From Mycobacterium sp. 1554424.7 (GTDB taxonomy: Bacteria; Actinomycetota; Actinomycetes; Mycobacteriales; Mycobacteriaceae), in the NCBI RefSeq assembly GCF_001665295.1, contig NZ_LZSE01000044.1, positions 1-64,000 of the forward strand: DNA of 64,000 nt, written 5' to 3'. Position 1 is the stretch's first letter; every line of letters begins with the position of its first letter. Under the pieces are notes generated by a model that was given only the letters and a program-made list of their open reading frames with translations, did not search any database and was not told the DNA's origin. The translations under genes and the position numbers were made by a program. Below are positions 18,383 to 30,553 of this stretch, one piece after another.

Positions 18383-18491
18383 GTGTACCTGGGGCGTTGA
18401 GTGTGCATCTAGGGCTTTGCGTGTGTGTCTAGGGCGGGAAAATCGCCGAAATCCCGCCGCCATTGCACACCAAAAGCCGTCAGCGCACACT
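18383..18491. repeat. Intergenic GTGTG/CACAC repeat, copy D
   Basis: TGAGTGTGCATCTAGGGCTT, TGCGTGTGTGTCTAGGGCGG, GAAAATCGCC, GCACACCAAAAGCC and GTCAGCGCACACTC occur in the same order and orientation as copies A and C. It separates convergent genes. It shares AAAGCCGTCAGCGCACACT with copy C, about 3 kb away. Confidence 0.75.
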
Positions 18492-18504
18492 CAACCGCGA
18501 AGTC

Positions 18505-18927
18505 TCAGGCGACGTCGGCGACGAGCACCCCGACCCGGCGCACCTGCGCGCGCGCCATCCGCGGCAGCCGCTCGACCTCCGGGCCGTCGGATCCCGCGGG
18601 CACGATCCGGGGGTTGGTGAGGTGCACCACGCGATTGCGGCCGAACTGCACGTCCGCCTCGCCCGCGGCCAGCACGTTCTTGACCCAGTTCGTCTTGCCG
18701 TGGGCCAGCGCGATCGCCACGACGTTGCCCTTGCGGTAGGGGGTGATGATCGTCTCGTATTCCTTGCCCGACGTGCGGCCGCGGTGCTTGATGGTCGCCG
18801 TGATCGGCAGAAAGCGCGCGAGCGGCTTGATCGCCGGGTTGAAGTACTTGATCTGGAAACGCTCGAACCAGACCGGGAATACCATCGGGACGCCCGGGGC
18901 GTTGTTCGGGTGATCCTTTGTGGACAT
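18505..18927 (-). CDS. Deazaflavin (F420)-dependent nitroreductase-family protein
   Basis: A 140-residue split-barrel protein of the Ddn/F420 nitroreductase family; it corresponds in position and size to Rv1598c. Family marks: [20 protein letters not shown] near the N-terminus, [18 protein letters not shown], and [20 protein letters not shown], which matches the family's HGKxxxWVKNVLAxG motif. [10 protein letters not shown] follows. The start is ATG 18927. Such proteins use F420H2 to reduce quinones, enones or nitro compounds, or bind F420/haem; which applies here cannot be told. Confidence 0.85.
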   Translation of the reverse strand: MSTKDHPNNAPGVPMVFPVWFERFQIKYFNPAIKPLARFLPITATIKHRGRTSGKEYETIITPYRKGNVVAIALAHGKTNWVKNVLAAGEADVQFGRNRVVHLTNPRIVPAGSDGPEVERLPRMARAQVRRVGVLVADVA

Positions 18928-18983
18928 GCGGGTCACACTACCGGTCCGATAACGACTTGAGCTGCTCTGGGACAATGGGGAAC

Positions 18984-22067
<3,084 letters not shown>

Positions 22068-22071
<4 letters not shown>

Positions 22072-22700
22072 CACTGGCCTCCCCCAAAAAATCGGTTGTG
22101 GTGCTCGACTACGGCTCGGGCAACTTGCGGTCGGCGCAACGCGCGCTGCAGCGGGTCGGGGCGTCGGTCGAGGTGACCGCCGACGCGGGCGCCGCGGCGG
22201 CCGCCGACGGGCTGGTGGTGCCGGGTGTCGGCGCCTTCGAGGCCTGCATGACGGGCCTGCGGAAGGTCGGGGGAGACCGCATCATCGCCGAGCGGGTGGC
22301 CGCCGGTCGCCCCGTGCTGGGCGTGTGCGTCGGCATGCAGATCTTGTTCGCGCGCGGTGTGGAATTCGGGGTGGAGACCACCGGCTGCGGGCAGTGGCCG
22401 GGGGCCGTCACCCGGCTGGACGCGCCGGTGATCCCGCACATGGGCTGGAATGTGGTCGATGCGGCGCCCGACAGCGCGCTGTTCGAGGGACTGGACGCGA
22501 GCGCGCGGTTCTACTTCGTGCACTCCTACGCCGCGCAGCGCTGGGAGGGTTCGGACGAGGCGGTGCTGACGTGGGCGACGCACCAGGTGCCGTTCCTGGC
22601 CGCGGTCGAGGACGGTCCGCTGTCCGCCACTCAGTTCCACCCGGAGAAGAGCGGCGACGCCGGCGCGGCCGTGCTGAGCAATTGGGTTGAGGGACTGTAG
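22068..22700 (+). CDS. hisH: Imidazole glycerol phosphate synthase, glutamine amidotransferase subunit
   Basis: Class I glutaminase that feeds ammonia to HisF. The 210 residues contain [17 protein letters not shown] (oxyanion strand), the nucleophile elbow GVCVGMQ with catalytic Cys, and TQFHPEKS with the catalytic His and Glu. GTG 22068 overlaps the hisB stop. hisA follows with no gap. Confidence 0.95.
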
Positions 22701-23435
22701 ATGTCATTGATTCTGTTACCGGCGGTCGACGTGGTCGACGGGCGCGCGGTGCGCCTCGTGCAGGGCAAGGCCGGCAGCGAAACCGAGTACGGCTCGGCGC
22801 TGGACGCGGCGCTGGGCTGGCAGCGCGACGGGGCCGAGTGGATCCATCTGGTCGACCTGGACGCCGCGTTCGGCCGCGGCTCCAACCGCGAGCTGCTGGC
22901 CGAGGTGGTGGGCAAACTCGACGTGAAGGTGGAGCTGTCCGGCGGGATCCGCGACGACGACTCGCTGGCCGCGGCGCTGGCCACCGGCTGTGCGCGCGTC
23001 AACCTCGGCACGGCGGCGCTGGAGAACCCGCAGTGGTGCGCTCGGGCCATCGCCGAGCACGGCGACAAGGTCGCCGTGGGGCTGGACGTCCAGATCGTTG
23101 ACGGCCAGCACCGGCTGCGCGGACGCGGCTGGGAAACCGACGGCGGCGACCTGTGGCAGGTGCTGGAACGCCTTGACGGCCAAGGGTGTTCGCGGTTCGT
23201 GGTGACCGACGTCACCAAGGACGGCACCCTGGGCGGCCCCAATCTCGAGCTGCTGGCCGCGGTGGCCGACCGCACCGAGGTCCCGGTGATCGCGTCGGGC
23301 GGCGTGTCCAGCCTCGACGACCTGCGCGCGATCGCGACGCTCACCGACCGCGGGGTCGAGGGCGCCATCGTCGGCAAGGCCCTCTACGCCGGGCGGTTCA
23401 CCCTGCCGCAGGCCCTGGCCGCGGTGGGGGAATAG
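22701..23435 (+). CDS. hisA: Phosphoribosyl isomerase A (HisA/TrpF bifunctional)
   Basis: A (beta/alpha)8 isomerase of 244 residues acting on ProFAR in histidine synthesis. In actinobacteria this protein (PriA) also isomerises phosphoribosylanthranilate for tryptophan, and no trpF is seen near the trp genes here, consistent with that dual role. Visible marks: [17 protein letters not shown] with the N-terminal catalytic Asp, [12 protein letters not shown], and [13 protein letters not shown] with the second Asp. The ATG follows the hisH stop directly. Confidence 0.94.
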   Translation: MSLILLPAVDVVDGRAVRLVQGKAGSETEYGSALDAALGWQRDGAEWIHLVDLDAAFGRGSNRELLAEVVGKLDVKVELSGGIRDDDSLAAALATGCARVNLGTAALENPQWCARAIAEHGDKVAVGLDVQIVDGQHRLRGRGWETDGGDLWQVLERLDGQGCSRFVVTDVTKDGTLGGPNLELLAAVADRTEVPVIASGGVSSLDDLRAIATLTDRGVEGAIVGKALYAGRFTLPQALAAVGE

Positions 23436-23439
23436 CCGC

Positions 23440-24252
23440 ATGGACCTGAACGCGATGGTGTCGCCCCTCGTCGAGAAGGCGTCGGTGATCCTCGACGCCG
23501 CGGTGCCGCGCTTCCTGGAGGGCCATCGCGCCGATTCCGCGGTTGCCAAGAAGGGCAACGACTTCGCCACCGAGATTGACCTCGCGATCGAGCGGCAGGT
23601 GGTGACCGCGCTGCAGGCCACGACCGGGATCGGGGTACACGGTGAGGAGTTCGGCGGCACCGACGTCGACTCGCCATGGGTGTGGGTGCTCGATCCGGTC
23701 GACGGCACGTTCAACTACGCCGCCGGGTCGCCGATGGCCGCGATCCTGCTGGCCCTGCTGCACGACGGCGAGCCGGTGGCCGGTCTGACCTGGTTGCCGT
23801 TCATCGGCGAGCGCTACACCGCCGTCGCGGGGGGGCCGTTGATCAAAAACGGTGCGCCGCAACCGTCGCTGGAATCCACGCAGCTGGCCGACAGCCTGGT
23901 CGCGGTCGGAACGTTCAGCGCCGACTCGCGCGGCCGGTTCCCGGGCCGCTACCGGATCGCGCTGCTGGAGAACCTGAGCCGGGTGTCGTCTCGGCTGCGC
24001 ATGCACGGCTCGACGGGGATCGACCTCGTCTACGTCGCCGACGGAATCCTCGGTGCGGCAATCAGTTTCGGCGGTCACGTGTGGGACCACGCCGCGGGCG
24101 TGGCGCAGGTGCGGTCCGCGGGCGGCATGGTCACCGACCTGGCCGGCAAACCGTGGACCCCGGCGTCGGACTCGGTGCTGGCGGCGGCGCCCGGCGCGCA
24201 CGAGGAGGTCCTCGAGATTCTCCGCGCCGTGGGCGATCGGGAGGATTACTGA
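23440..24252 (+). CDS. impA: Inositol-monophosphatase-family phosphatase
   Basis: A 270-residue Mg-dependent phosphatase of the IMPase superfamily, equivalent to ImpA (Rv1604). Metal motifs visible: GEEFGG (Glu), [15 protein letters not shown] (DPxDGTxN) and [17 protein letters not shown] near the C-terminus. Known annotation is inositol-1-phosphatase. Placement inside the his operon, between hisA and hisF, makes a histidinol-phosphatase-like or related sugar-phosphate role possible, though mycobacteria have a separate HisN. Co-transcribed with only 4 bases after hisA. Confidence 0.88.
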   Translation: MDLNAMVSPLVEKASVILDAAVPRFLEGHRADSAVAKKGNDFATEIDLAIERQVVTALQATTGIGVHGEEFGGTDVDSPWVWVLDPVDGTFNYAAGSPMAAILLALLHDGEPVAGLTWLPFIGERYTAVAGGPLIKNGAPQPSLESTQLADSLVAVGTFSADSRGRFPGRYRIALLENLSRVSSRLRMHGSTGIDLVYVADGILGAAISFGGHVWDHAAGVAQVRSAGGMVTDLAGKPWTPASDSVLAAAPGAHEEVLEILRAVGDREDY

Positions 24253-24253
24253 G

Positions 24254-25039
24254 ATGTACGCGGGGACCGGCCTTGCCGTGCGCGTGATCCCGTGCCTGGA
24301 CGTCGACGCCGGGCGGGTGGTCAAGGGCGTCAACTTCGAAAACCTCCGCGACGCGGGGGATCCGGTGGAGCTGGCGGCCGCCTACGACGCCGAAGGCGCC
24401 GACGAGCTGACCTTCCTGGACGTGACGGCGTCGTCGTCGGGCCGGGCCACCATGCTGGACGTGGTGCGCCGCACCGCCGAGCAGGTGTTCATCCCGCTCA
24501 CGGTCGGCGGCGGGGTGCGCACCGTGGCCGACGTCGACACGCTGTTGCGCGCGGGGGCCGACAAGGTCTCGGTCAACACCGCGGCGATCGCCCGCCCCGA
24601 CCTGCTCGCCGAAATGGCAACCCAATTCGGCTCGCAGTGCATCGTGTTGTCCGTCGACGCCCGCACGGTGCCCGCCGGGTCGGCGCCGACCCCGTCGGGG
24701 TGGGAGGTCACCACCCATGGGGGCCGCCGCGGTACCGGCATCGACGCCGTCGAATGGGCGGCCCGCGGCGCCGAGCTCGGCGTCGGGGAGATCCTGCTCA
24801 ACTCGATGGACGCCGACGGCACCAAGGCGGGGTTCGACCTGCCGATGCTGCGCGCCGTCCGCGAGGCGGTCACGGTGCCGGTGATCGCCAGCGGGGGAGC
24901 CGGCGCGGTCGAGCACTTCGCGCCCGCGGTCGCCGCCGGCGCCGATGCGGTGTTGGCGGCCAGCGTCTTTCACTTCCGCGAGCTGACCATCGGGCAGGTG
25001 AAGGCCGCCATGGCGGCGGAACAGATCACGGTCCGATGA
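24254..25039 (+). CDS. hisF: Imidazole glycerol phosphate synthase, cyclase subunit
   Basis: Uses ammonia from HisH to turn PRFAR into IGP and AICAR. A 261-residue (beta/alpha)8 barrel: [20 protein letters not shown] with the first catalytic Asp, [52 protein letters not shown] with the second Asp, and [16 protein letters not shown] 24254 lies one base past the impA stop. It overlaps hisI by four bases. Confidence 0.95.
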   Translation: MYAGTGLAVRVIPCLDVDAGRVVKGVNFENLRDAGDPVELAAAYDAEGADELTFLDVTASSSGRATMLDVVRRTAEQVFIPLTVGGGVRTVADVDTLLRAGADKVSVNTAAIARPDLLAEMATQFGSQCIVLSVDARTVPAGSAPTPSGWEVTTHGGRRGTGIDAVEWAARGAELGVGEILLNSMDADGTKAGFDLPMLRAVREAVTVPVIASGGAGAVEHFAPAVAAGADAVLAASVFHFRELTIGQVKAAMAAEQITVR

Positions 25040-25383
25040 CGCTCGACCCGAAGATCGCCGCGCGGCTGAAGCGCAACGCCGACGGGCTGTTCACCGCCGT
25101 CGTGCAGGAGCGCGGCAGCGGCGACGTGCTCATGGTCGCCTGGATGGACGACGACGCGCTGGCCCGCACCCTGGAAACCCGTGAGGCCACGTACTATTCG
25201 CGATCGCGCGGCGAGCAGTGGATCAAGGGGGCGACGTCCGGGCACACCCAGCACGTCCATTCGGTGCGCCTGGACTGCGACGGCGACACGGTGCTGCTGA
25301 CCGTCGACCAGGTCGGCGCGGCTTGCCACACCGGCGATCACAGCTGCTTCGACGCCGACCAGCTGCTGGCGCCGGAAGGCTAG
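25036..25383 (+). CDS. hisI: Phosphoribosyl-AMP cyclohydrolase
   Basis: Zinc hydrolase that opens the purine ring of PR-AMP. The 115 residues carry [65 protein letters not shown] (zinc Cys/His and Asp ligands). It is monofunctional, without the HisE pyrophosphohydrolase domain. Last gene of the operon; its stop runs into a stretch of direct repeats. Confidence 0.95.
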   Translation: MTLDPKIAARLKRNADGLFTAVVQERGSGDVLMVAWMDDDALARTLETREATYYSRSRGEQWIKGATSGHTQHVHSVRLDCDGDTVLLTVDQVGAACHTGDHSCFDADQLLAPEG

Positions 25384-25387
25384 TAGC

Positions 25388-25512
25388 GATCGCAAGCGCG
25401 GCGTAGCCGGGCGCTGCGGGTCGCCACCACTCGGTTAAGTGGCGGGTCGCCACCATCAGATCAGCTCGACGATCGCAAGCGCGGCGTAGCCGGGCGCTGC
25501 GGGTCGCCACCA
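25388..25512. repeat. Direct repeat pair between hisI and the kinase gene
   Basis: A 42-bp unit opening GATCGCAAGCGCGGCGTAGC occurs at 25388-25429 and again at 25471-25512. A shorter GCGGGTCGCCACCATCAGAT segment (from 25443) repeats from 25499. There are only two units and no regular spacers, so this is not CRISPR. It fills the 134-base gap between convergent genes. Confidence 0.8.
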
Positions 25513-25517
25513 TCAGA

Positions 25518-27038
25518 TCAGCTCGGCGCGACGTCCAACCCGGTGGCCGCGGCGATCGCGGCGCGCGCCCACTCGTGGCGGAACACGGCCGGCGCGATGC
25601 GGTCCCGCCGAATGATCTCCAAATCGATGGCCTTGCCGGTGAGCGCCGCGTTGGGCACCCGGAAGGAAAAGGCCGTCTCGTCGGTGGCCACCGCCAGGAT
25701 GGCGTCGCTGTCGGTGAAATGGTTTGCCACCATGGCATTTTCGGCCCACTTGAACGGCTTGAGGCCGCCGAAGTTCGGGACGTACACCACCCACAGCCGG
25801 GTGCCGCGCCCGTTGTAGAGGTTGGTAAGCGCCCGGTTCACCGCGTCGTGCTCGAGCGGGCCGAGCACGCCCGACTGATCGGTGATCTGGCCGGACAGGG
25901 TGATCGCCGAGGGCGCGGCGGCGCTGCCGGGCGCCGACGGGGCCGCAGACGCCGACGGCGCGGTGGCCTTGTGCTGATGGCTTCGGGTGCCCAGGGCGCG
26001 GACACCGAAGTACGCGCCCACCGCGACCACCGCGATCGCGACGAGGGCGGCGATCGCCACCACCGGTCCCCGCCCGCCTGCCTTGGTCGCGGGCGCCGGC
26101 GCGCTCTTGGGCTTGGGGATCACCGCCGTCGGCGCGGGGATGACCGAGGTGGGGCCGGCCGTGACCGCCGACGCCGCGGTGTTGAGCCCGCTGCCCAGCG
26201 CCGCCGCGAATTCGGCGCACGTCGGGTACCGGTCCTCGGGCTTCTTGGCCAGGGCTTTGGCGATGGCGCCGTCGAGGTCGGCCAGCTCGGGCCGGCGCTC
26301 GCTGACGTTCGGTGGCGGCGCGGACAGGTGCTGGGTGATGACCACCGCCGGGTTGGAGTGGCGAAACGGGGCGGAGCCGGCCAACAGGTCGAACGCGGTG
26401 CAGCCGAGCGCGTATTGGTCGGCCCGCCCGTCCACATCGAGGCCCTGCAGCTGCTCGGGCGCGCAGTACGCGGTGGTGCCCACCAGCATGTTGGTCGCGG
26501 TCAGTCCGCTGATGTCACCCAGCTCGCGGGCAATCCCGAAGTCGGCGAGCAGAACTCGCCGTCGCGGGCTCGGGTCGGTCAGCAGGATGTTGGCGGGTTT
26601 GACATCGCGATGCAGCAGCCCGCGGGCGTGGGCGTAGTCGAGCGCGTCGGCGACGGCCGAAATGATCTCGACCACATCGTCTTTCGGCATTCCCGAGGGG
26701 TACTGGGTGCGCAGCAGTTTCGCGGCGTCGGTTCCCTCCACGTAGTCCATTGAGATCCACAGCTGCCCGTCGTATTCCCCGCGGTCGTGGATGCCGACGA
26801 TGTGCTCGTTGTACAGGCTGGCCGCCAGGTCGGCCTCGCGGTTGAAGCGTTGCCGGAATTCGTCGTTCGCGGTCAGCTCGCTCGGCAGGATCTTCAGGGC
26901 GTCGCGCCGCGGCAACCGCGGGTGCTGCGCCAGATACACCTGGCCCATGCCGCCGGTCCCCAGCCGCCGAATGATCCGGTAGCCGGCGAACACCTGCCCC
27001 TCGGCCAGGCCTTCGGCACCCCCACCGCTTTGTGGCAT
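25518..27038 (-). CDS. Transmembrane Ser/Thr protein kinase with TPM-like ectodomain
   Basis: A 506-residue PknA-PknL-type kinase. All kinase motifs are present: Gly-loop GTGGMG (27-32), Lys49 in [12 protein letters not shown] (143-150), DFG (166-168) and APEQ. A Pro/Ala juxtamembrane stretch leads to one membrane helix (about 325-347). The outside part, about 380-505 ([33 protein letters not shown]), looks like a TPM domain, otherwise found in membrane-linked repair/phosphatase-like proteins. H37Rv has no kinase at this locus. TACCAT lies 6 bases before the ATG, so it may be leaderless. Stimulus and substrates unknown. Confidence 0.85.
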   Translation of the reverse strand: MPQSGGGAEGLAEGQVFAGYRIIRRLGTGGMGQVYLAQHPRLPRRDALKILPSELTANDEFRQRFNREADLAASLYNEHIVGIHDRGEYDGQLWISMDYVEGTDAAKLLRTQYPSGMPKDDVVEIISAVADALDYAHARGLLHRDVKPANILLTDPSPRRRVLLADFGIARELGDISGLTATNMLVGTTAYCAPEQLQGLDVDGRADQYALGCTAFDLLAGSAPFRHSNPAVVITQHLSAPPPNVSERRPELADLDGAIAKALAKKPEDRYPTCAEFAAALGSGLNTAASAVTAGPTSVIPAPTAVIPKPKSAPAPATKAGGRGPVVAIAALVAIAVVAVGAYFGVRALGTRSHQHKATAPSASAAPSAPGSAAAPSAITLSGQITDQSGVLGPLEHDAVNRALTNLYNGRGTRLWVVYVPNFGGLKPFKWAENAMVANHFTDSDAILAVATDETAFSFRVPNAALTGKAIDLEIIRRDRIAPAVFRHEWARAAIAAATGLDVAPS

Positions 27039-27044
27039 GTGAGC

Positions 27045-27050
27045 ATGGTA
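27045..27050 (-). promoter_or_regulatory. Candidate -10 box of the kinase gene
   Basis: TACCAT on the minus strand is 6 bases upstream of the ATG at 27038. It fits TANNNT and a leaderless transcript; no Shine-Dalgarno is seen. Confidence 0.4.
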
Positions 27051-27075
27051 CTGAGGCCGCGGTCGCACAAACCCG

Positions 27076-27081
27076 TAATCT
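27076..27081 (+). promoter_or_regulatory. Candidate -10 box of the AraC gene
   Basis: TAATCT fits the mycobacterial -10 pattern. It lies 14 bases before ATG 27096, with AAGGAG (27084-27089) between them, so the leader would be very short. Confidence 0.35.
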
Positions 27082-27095
27082 TCAAGGAGCTGCCC

Positions 27096-27953
27096 ATGGT
27101 GTCGGTGCAACCCACGCTGTACCGGCCGCCGCCGCCCCTGTCCGACTACGTCGAATTCTTCGGCCATTGGCGACACAGCGGGCCCAGCTACCGTAGCCGG
27201 GCGCTGCCGCGCGGGGCGGTGACGATCGTCCTCGACGTGGGGCGCCGGCAGCAGCTGGACTTCTACGCCGCCGACGGTCGCACCCGCCTGCGGGTGCCGC
27301 CCGCGCTCGTCATCGGACCGCACAGCGGGTCATACATCTCGGACATTGCGGCCGACGAACCGGTGATGGCGATTCATTTTCGCCCGGGGGGCGCGTATCC
27401 GTTTCTCGGAATCCCGCTGGGCGAGTTGGAGGATGCGGGCGTCGGCCTCGACGACATTTGGGGCCGCGGCGGCACGGAGCTGCACGAGCGCTTGGCCGAG
27501 GCCCCGTCGGCGGCCGCCGGTTTCGGTGTCCTCGAGGAATTTCTGCTGAACCGCGCGCGGCTTTCGGTGCGCCGTCACCCCGGTGTCGCGGTCGCGATGG
27601 AGGCGATCGAAGCCGATCCCTCCCGCCAGATGGCCGACGTCCGGCGCCTCGCGGGACTGTCGACCAAGCGGATGATCGCGCTGTTTCGGGCGGAGGTGGG
27701 CCTGGCGCCCAAGGCCTACGCGCGGGTGCGTCGCCTGCAGGCGGTGTTGCGCCAGCTCGGGGGGGACGCGGCGGGCGGTGCGGACATCGCCGCCGACACC
27801 GGCTTTTTCGACCAGGCCCACCTCGTGCGGGAGTTCCGGTCGTTCACCGCGATGACACCGACGCAGTACCGAAGTCAGCGGATCGTGTTGCCCAGCCACG
27901 TCCCGGTCGAGCGGCACAAATATCCAAGACGGGCGGCGCCGGCGTGCCCATGA
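27096..27953 (+). CDS. AraC-family transcriptional regulator
   Basis: A 285-residue regulator. The N-terminal half ([20 protein letters not shown], then [19 protein letters not shown]) is the cupin-like sensing domain common in actinobacterial AraC proteins. The C-terminal half contains the two helix-turn-helix units: [20 protein letters not shown] and [20 protein letters not shown], ending in [12 protein letters not shown]. The start is ATG 27096, seven bases after AAGGAG. It is divergent from the kinase and 7 bases upstream of a methyltransferase gene, which it may regulate. Confidence 0.85.
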   Translation: MVSVQPTLYRPPPPLSDYVEFFGHWRHSGPSYRSRALPRGAVTIVLDVGRRQQLDFYAADGRTRLRVPPALVIGPHSGSYISDIAADEPVMAIHFRPGGAYPFLGIPLGELEDAGVGLDDIWGRGGTELHERLAEAPSAAAGFGVLEEFLLNRARLSVRRHPGVAVAMEAIEADPSRQMADVRRLAGLSTKRMIALFRAEVGLAPKAYARVRRLQAVLRQLGGDAAGGADIAADTGFFDQAHLVREFRSFTAMTPTQYRSQRIVLPSHVPVERHKYPRRAAPACP

Positions 27954-27960
27954 TGGGGAT

Positions 27961-28785
27961 ATGGACAACACCAAACACGCGGTAGCGGCCACCGGATTGC
28001 TCACCGCGGCGATGCGCGCCGAGGAATCCGCGCGCGACGACCGGCTCTTCACCGACCCCTTCGCCGCACGGCTGGCCGGCGACGAGGGCCGACGGCTACT
28101 CGCCGAAGCCACCGCCGCCACCGGCCAGGTCTCGGGGGAGATCGCCATTCGGACCCGCTTTTTCGACGAGGCGCTGCTCGACGCCCAGCGCGACGGCGCC
28201 TCGCAGGTGGTGATCCTTGCCGCGGGCATGGATGCCCGCGCCTATCGCCTCCAGTGGCGGCCGGGCACGACGGTCTACGAGGTGGACCAGCCGCAGGTGA
28301 TCGCGGCCAAGGACGAGCGACTGGCCGGTGCCACACCCCGGTGCCGGCGCGTCGCCGTCGGCGTCGACCTGGCCGAGGACTGGCCGAATGCGCTTCGCTC
28401 GCAGGGGTTTTCATCGTCAGCGAAAACGGCGTGGCTGATCGAGGGGTTACTGCAATACCTCGACGCGGACGCCGTCGACACCCTGTTCGCGCGCATCGAC
28501 GCGCTGTCGACGCCCGGGGATGTGCTGCTGTGCAACGTGATCGGCCGGACGTTGCTGGAGGCGCCGTTCCTGCAGTCGACGCAGGAGTTCATGCGGCGGC
28601 TCGGGGCGCCATGGGTGTTCGGCACCGACGCGCCGGCCGCCCTGGTGGAGGGCCGCGGCTGGACCGCCGTGATCACCGACGTGGCCGAACCCGGCAACCG
28701 GTGGCGTCGCTGGGAGCACCCGGTCATCCCGCTGGACGTGCCCGGCGTGCCGCGCGGCTATTTCATGGTGGCGACCAAGGTGTGA
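27961..28785 (+). CDS. SAM-dependent methyltransferase, leucine carboxyl methyltransferase-like
   Basis: A 274-residue class I methyltransferase of the mycobacterial LCM-like family. Marks: DRLFTDPFAARLAG near residue 27, IRTRFFDEAL, VVILAAGMDARAYRLQWRPG (SAM-binding loop, AAGMDxRAYRL), TVYEVDQPQVIAAK, and TAWLIEGLLQYLDADAVDTL. Mycobacteria encode many of these and their acceptors are mostly unknown. It is close behind the AraC gene (7-base gap), probably one transcript. Not present at this position in H37Rv. Confidence 0.85.
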   Translation: MDNTKHAVAATGLLTAAMRAEESARDDRLFTDPFAARLAGDEGRRLLAEATAATGQVSGEIAIRTRFFDEALLDAQRDGASQVVILAAGMDARAYRLQWRPGTTVYEVDQPQVIAAKDERLAGATPRCRRVAVGVDLAEDWPNALRSQGFSSSAKTAWLIEGLLQYLDADAVDTLFARIDALSTPGDVLLCNVIGRTLLEAPFLQSTQEFMRRLGAPWVFGTDAPAALVEGRGWTAVITDVAEPGNRWRRWEHPVIPLDVPGVPRGYFMVATKV

Positions 28786-28839
28786 ACCCGTCCCGACCCG
28801 TCGGGCGCCGCCGCACCTCATCGGCGAGAATGGCGGGCG

Positions 28840-29943
28840 ATGCGCAAACGGCTGTCCTGGCTCGACTGGACCACAGCGGTGCCGGTGATCGCCGTCATCG
28901 TGCTGACGGCCACCTGGGGCGAACACCTCGGGCCGGTGCTGATCACGCTGCAGGCCGCGATGCTGATCGGCGCCGTGCTGGCCGCCGTCCAGCACGCGGA
29001 GGTGGTCGCAGCCCGCGTCGGCGAGCCGTTCGGGTCCCTCGTGCTGGCGGGCGCGGTGACCATCATCGAGGTGGCCCTGATCGTCGAGCTGATGGCGTCG
29101 GGCGGCAACGAGGCGGCCACGCTCGCCCGGGACACGGCGTTCGCCGCGTTCATGATCACCACCAACGGGATCGCGGGTTTGTCGCTGTCGTGGGGTTCCC
29201 GGCGCTACGGCGTGACGTTGTTCAACGCCGAGGGCAGCGGCGCCGCGCTGGCCACGCTCACCACCCTGGCGACGCTGAGCCTCGCGCTGCCCGCGTTCAC
29301 CATCAGCCACCCCGGCAAGGAGTTCTCGCCCGGCCAGCTCATCTTCGCCGCCGTCGCCTCGCTGCTGCTGTACCTGCTGTTCGTGTTCACCCAGACCGTT
29401 CGGCATCGCGACTTCTTCCTGCCCGTCTTGCAGAAGGGCCAGAAGCGGCTTTTCGAGGAGGACGAGAACCACGCCGACCCGCCGAGCGCCCGTTCGGCGC
29501 TGGTCAGCCTGGTGCTGCTGCTGGTCGCGCTGGTGGCGGTGGTGGGCCTGGCCGAACAGGAGTCGCCGGCCGTCGAGCGCCTGGTGACCGCGGCCGGGTT
29601 CCCCCAGTCGTTCGTCGGCGTGGTGATCGCGATGCTGGTGCTGCTGCCCGAGACGCTGGCGGCGGTGCGCGCGGCCCGGCGCGGCCGCATCCAGACCAGC
29701 CTCAACCTGGCCTACGGTTCCGCGATGGCCAGCATCGGGCTCACGATCCCCGCGATCGCGCTGGCGAGCATCTGGCTCAAAGGTCCGCTGGTGCTCGGCC
29801 TGGCGCCCACTCAGCTGGTGCTGCTGGCCCTGACCGTGGTGATCAGCATGCTGACCGTGGTGCCCGGCCGGGCCACCCGGCTGCAGGGCGAGGTCCACCT
29901 GGTGTTGCTCGCCGCCTACGTGTTCCTGGCGATCATCCCCTGA
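28840..29943 (+). CDS. chaA: Calcium/proton antiporter ChaA
   Basis: Integral membrane cation/proton exchanger of the CaCA superfamily. The 367 residues form about eleven helices in two halves; each half has the acidic alpha-repeat: GAVTIIEVALIVELM near residue 75 and VVIAMLVLLPETLAAVRAAR near 265. The loop between halves is acidic (FEEDENHADPPSAR). The position after the his genes matches Rv1607. The ATG at 28840 is supported by the N-terminal helix MRKRLSWLDWTTAVPVIAVI. It converges on bcpB. Confidence 0.9.
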   Translation: MRKRLSWLDWTTAVPVIAVIVLTATWGEHLGPVLITLQAAMLIGAVLAAVQHAEVVAARVGEPFGSLVLAGAVTIIEVALIVELMASGGNEAATLARDTAFAAFMITTNGIAGLSLSWGSRRYGVTLFNAEGSGAALATLTTLATLSLALPAFTISHPGKEFSPGQLIFAAVASLLLYLLFVFTQTVRHRDFFLPVLQKGQKRLFEEDENHADPPSARSALVSLVLLLVALVAVVGLAEQESPAVERLVTAAGFPQSFVGVVIAMLVLLPETLAAVRAARRGRIQTSLNLAYGSAMASIGLTIPAIALASIWLKGPLVLGLAPTQLVLLALTVVISMLTVVPGRATRLQGEVHLVLLAAYVFLAIIP

Positions 29944-29950
29944 CAGTTAC

Positions 29951-30012
29951 CGCGAGCAGACGCAGAATCGCATAAACCCGCGCGCTTTCACGCGATTCTG
30001 CGTCTGCTCGCG
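29951..30012. terminator. Perfect 21-bp inverted repeat between chaA and bcpB
   Basis: Arms 29951-29971 and 29992-30012 are perfectly complementary over 21 bases (CGCGAGCAGACGCAGAATCG... and its complement), with a 20-base loop. It lies between convergent genes, so it fits a bidirectional transcription end. The arm sequence is unlike repeat copies A-E. Confidence 0.75.
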
Positions 30013-30035
30013 AAAGGGGAGCGCTAGAGCCTCGA

Positions 30036-30500
30036 TCAGGCCGAGGACCGCGCCCGCAGCGTTTCCAGCGCCTTGTCGGCGTGGGTGTCCATGCTCAGCT
30101 CGCTGGAGATCACGTCGAGCACCGTGCGATCGGTGTCGATCACGAAGGTCGTGCGCTTGACGGGGATCAGCTTGCCGAGCAGCCCGCGCTTGACGCCGAA
30201 CTGCGCGGCGACGGCGCCCTCGGTGTCCGACAGCAGCGGGTAGTCGAACTTCTGCGTCTCGGCGAACTTGGCCTGCTTTTGCACGGGATCGACGCTGATG
30301 CCGACGCGGTTGGCGCCGACGGCAGCGAATTCGGAGGCCAGGTCGCGGAAGTGACACGCCTCCTTGGTGCACCCGGGCGTCATCGCCGCGGGGTAGAAGA
30401 ACAGCACCACGGGGCCGTCGGCAAGCAGGGCGCTGAGCTTGCGGGGCGTTCCCGTCTGGTCGGGGAGCTCGAAGTCGGCCACGGTGTCACCAGGTTTCAT
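30036..30500 (-). CDS. bcpB: Thioredoxin-dependent peroxiredoxin (BCP family)
   Basis: Reduces hydrogen peroxide and organic peroxides with a reactive Cys. The 154 residues read [37 protein letters not shown] with the peroxidatic Cys in TPGC and a second Cys five residues on, then [16 protein letters not shown]. The peroxidatic Thr/Pro/Arg surroundings are intact. The start is ATG 30500. Divergent from trpE. Equivalent to Rv1608c. Confidence 0.92.
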   Translation of the reverse strand: MKPGDTVADFELPDQTGTPRKLSALLADGPVVLFFYPAAMTPGCTKEACHFRDLASEFAAVGANRVGISVDPVQKQAKFAETQKFDYPLLSDTEGAVAAQFGVKRGLLGKLIPVKRTTFVIDTDRTVLDVISSELSMDTHADKALETLRARSSA

Positions 30501-30532
30501 GCGCGTCACGCTACGCCCGAATGCCTCATCAG

Positions 30533-30550
30533 CCCATCTGGGAAGATGGG
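30533..30550. promoter_or_regulatory. Hairpin immediately before trpE
   Basis: CCCATCT (30533-30539) and AGATGGG (30544-30550) are perfect arms around GGGA, ending three bases before the trpE GTG. GAAGAT inside it is a weak -10-like hexamer. It may be an operator or a start-site structure; there is no leader peptide with Trp codons. Confidence 0.4.
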
Positions 30551-30553
30551 TCG

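Noticed and set aside
25388-25512. Possible CRISPR remnant
   Set aside because: Only two long units, no short repeats with unique spacers, no cas genes.
30533-30550. Tryptophan attenuator before trpE
   Set aside because: There is no short reading frame with Trp codons and no competing stem; only a single small hairpin is seen.
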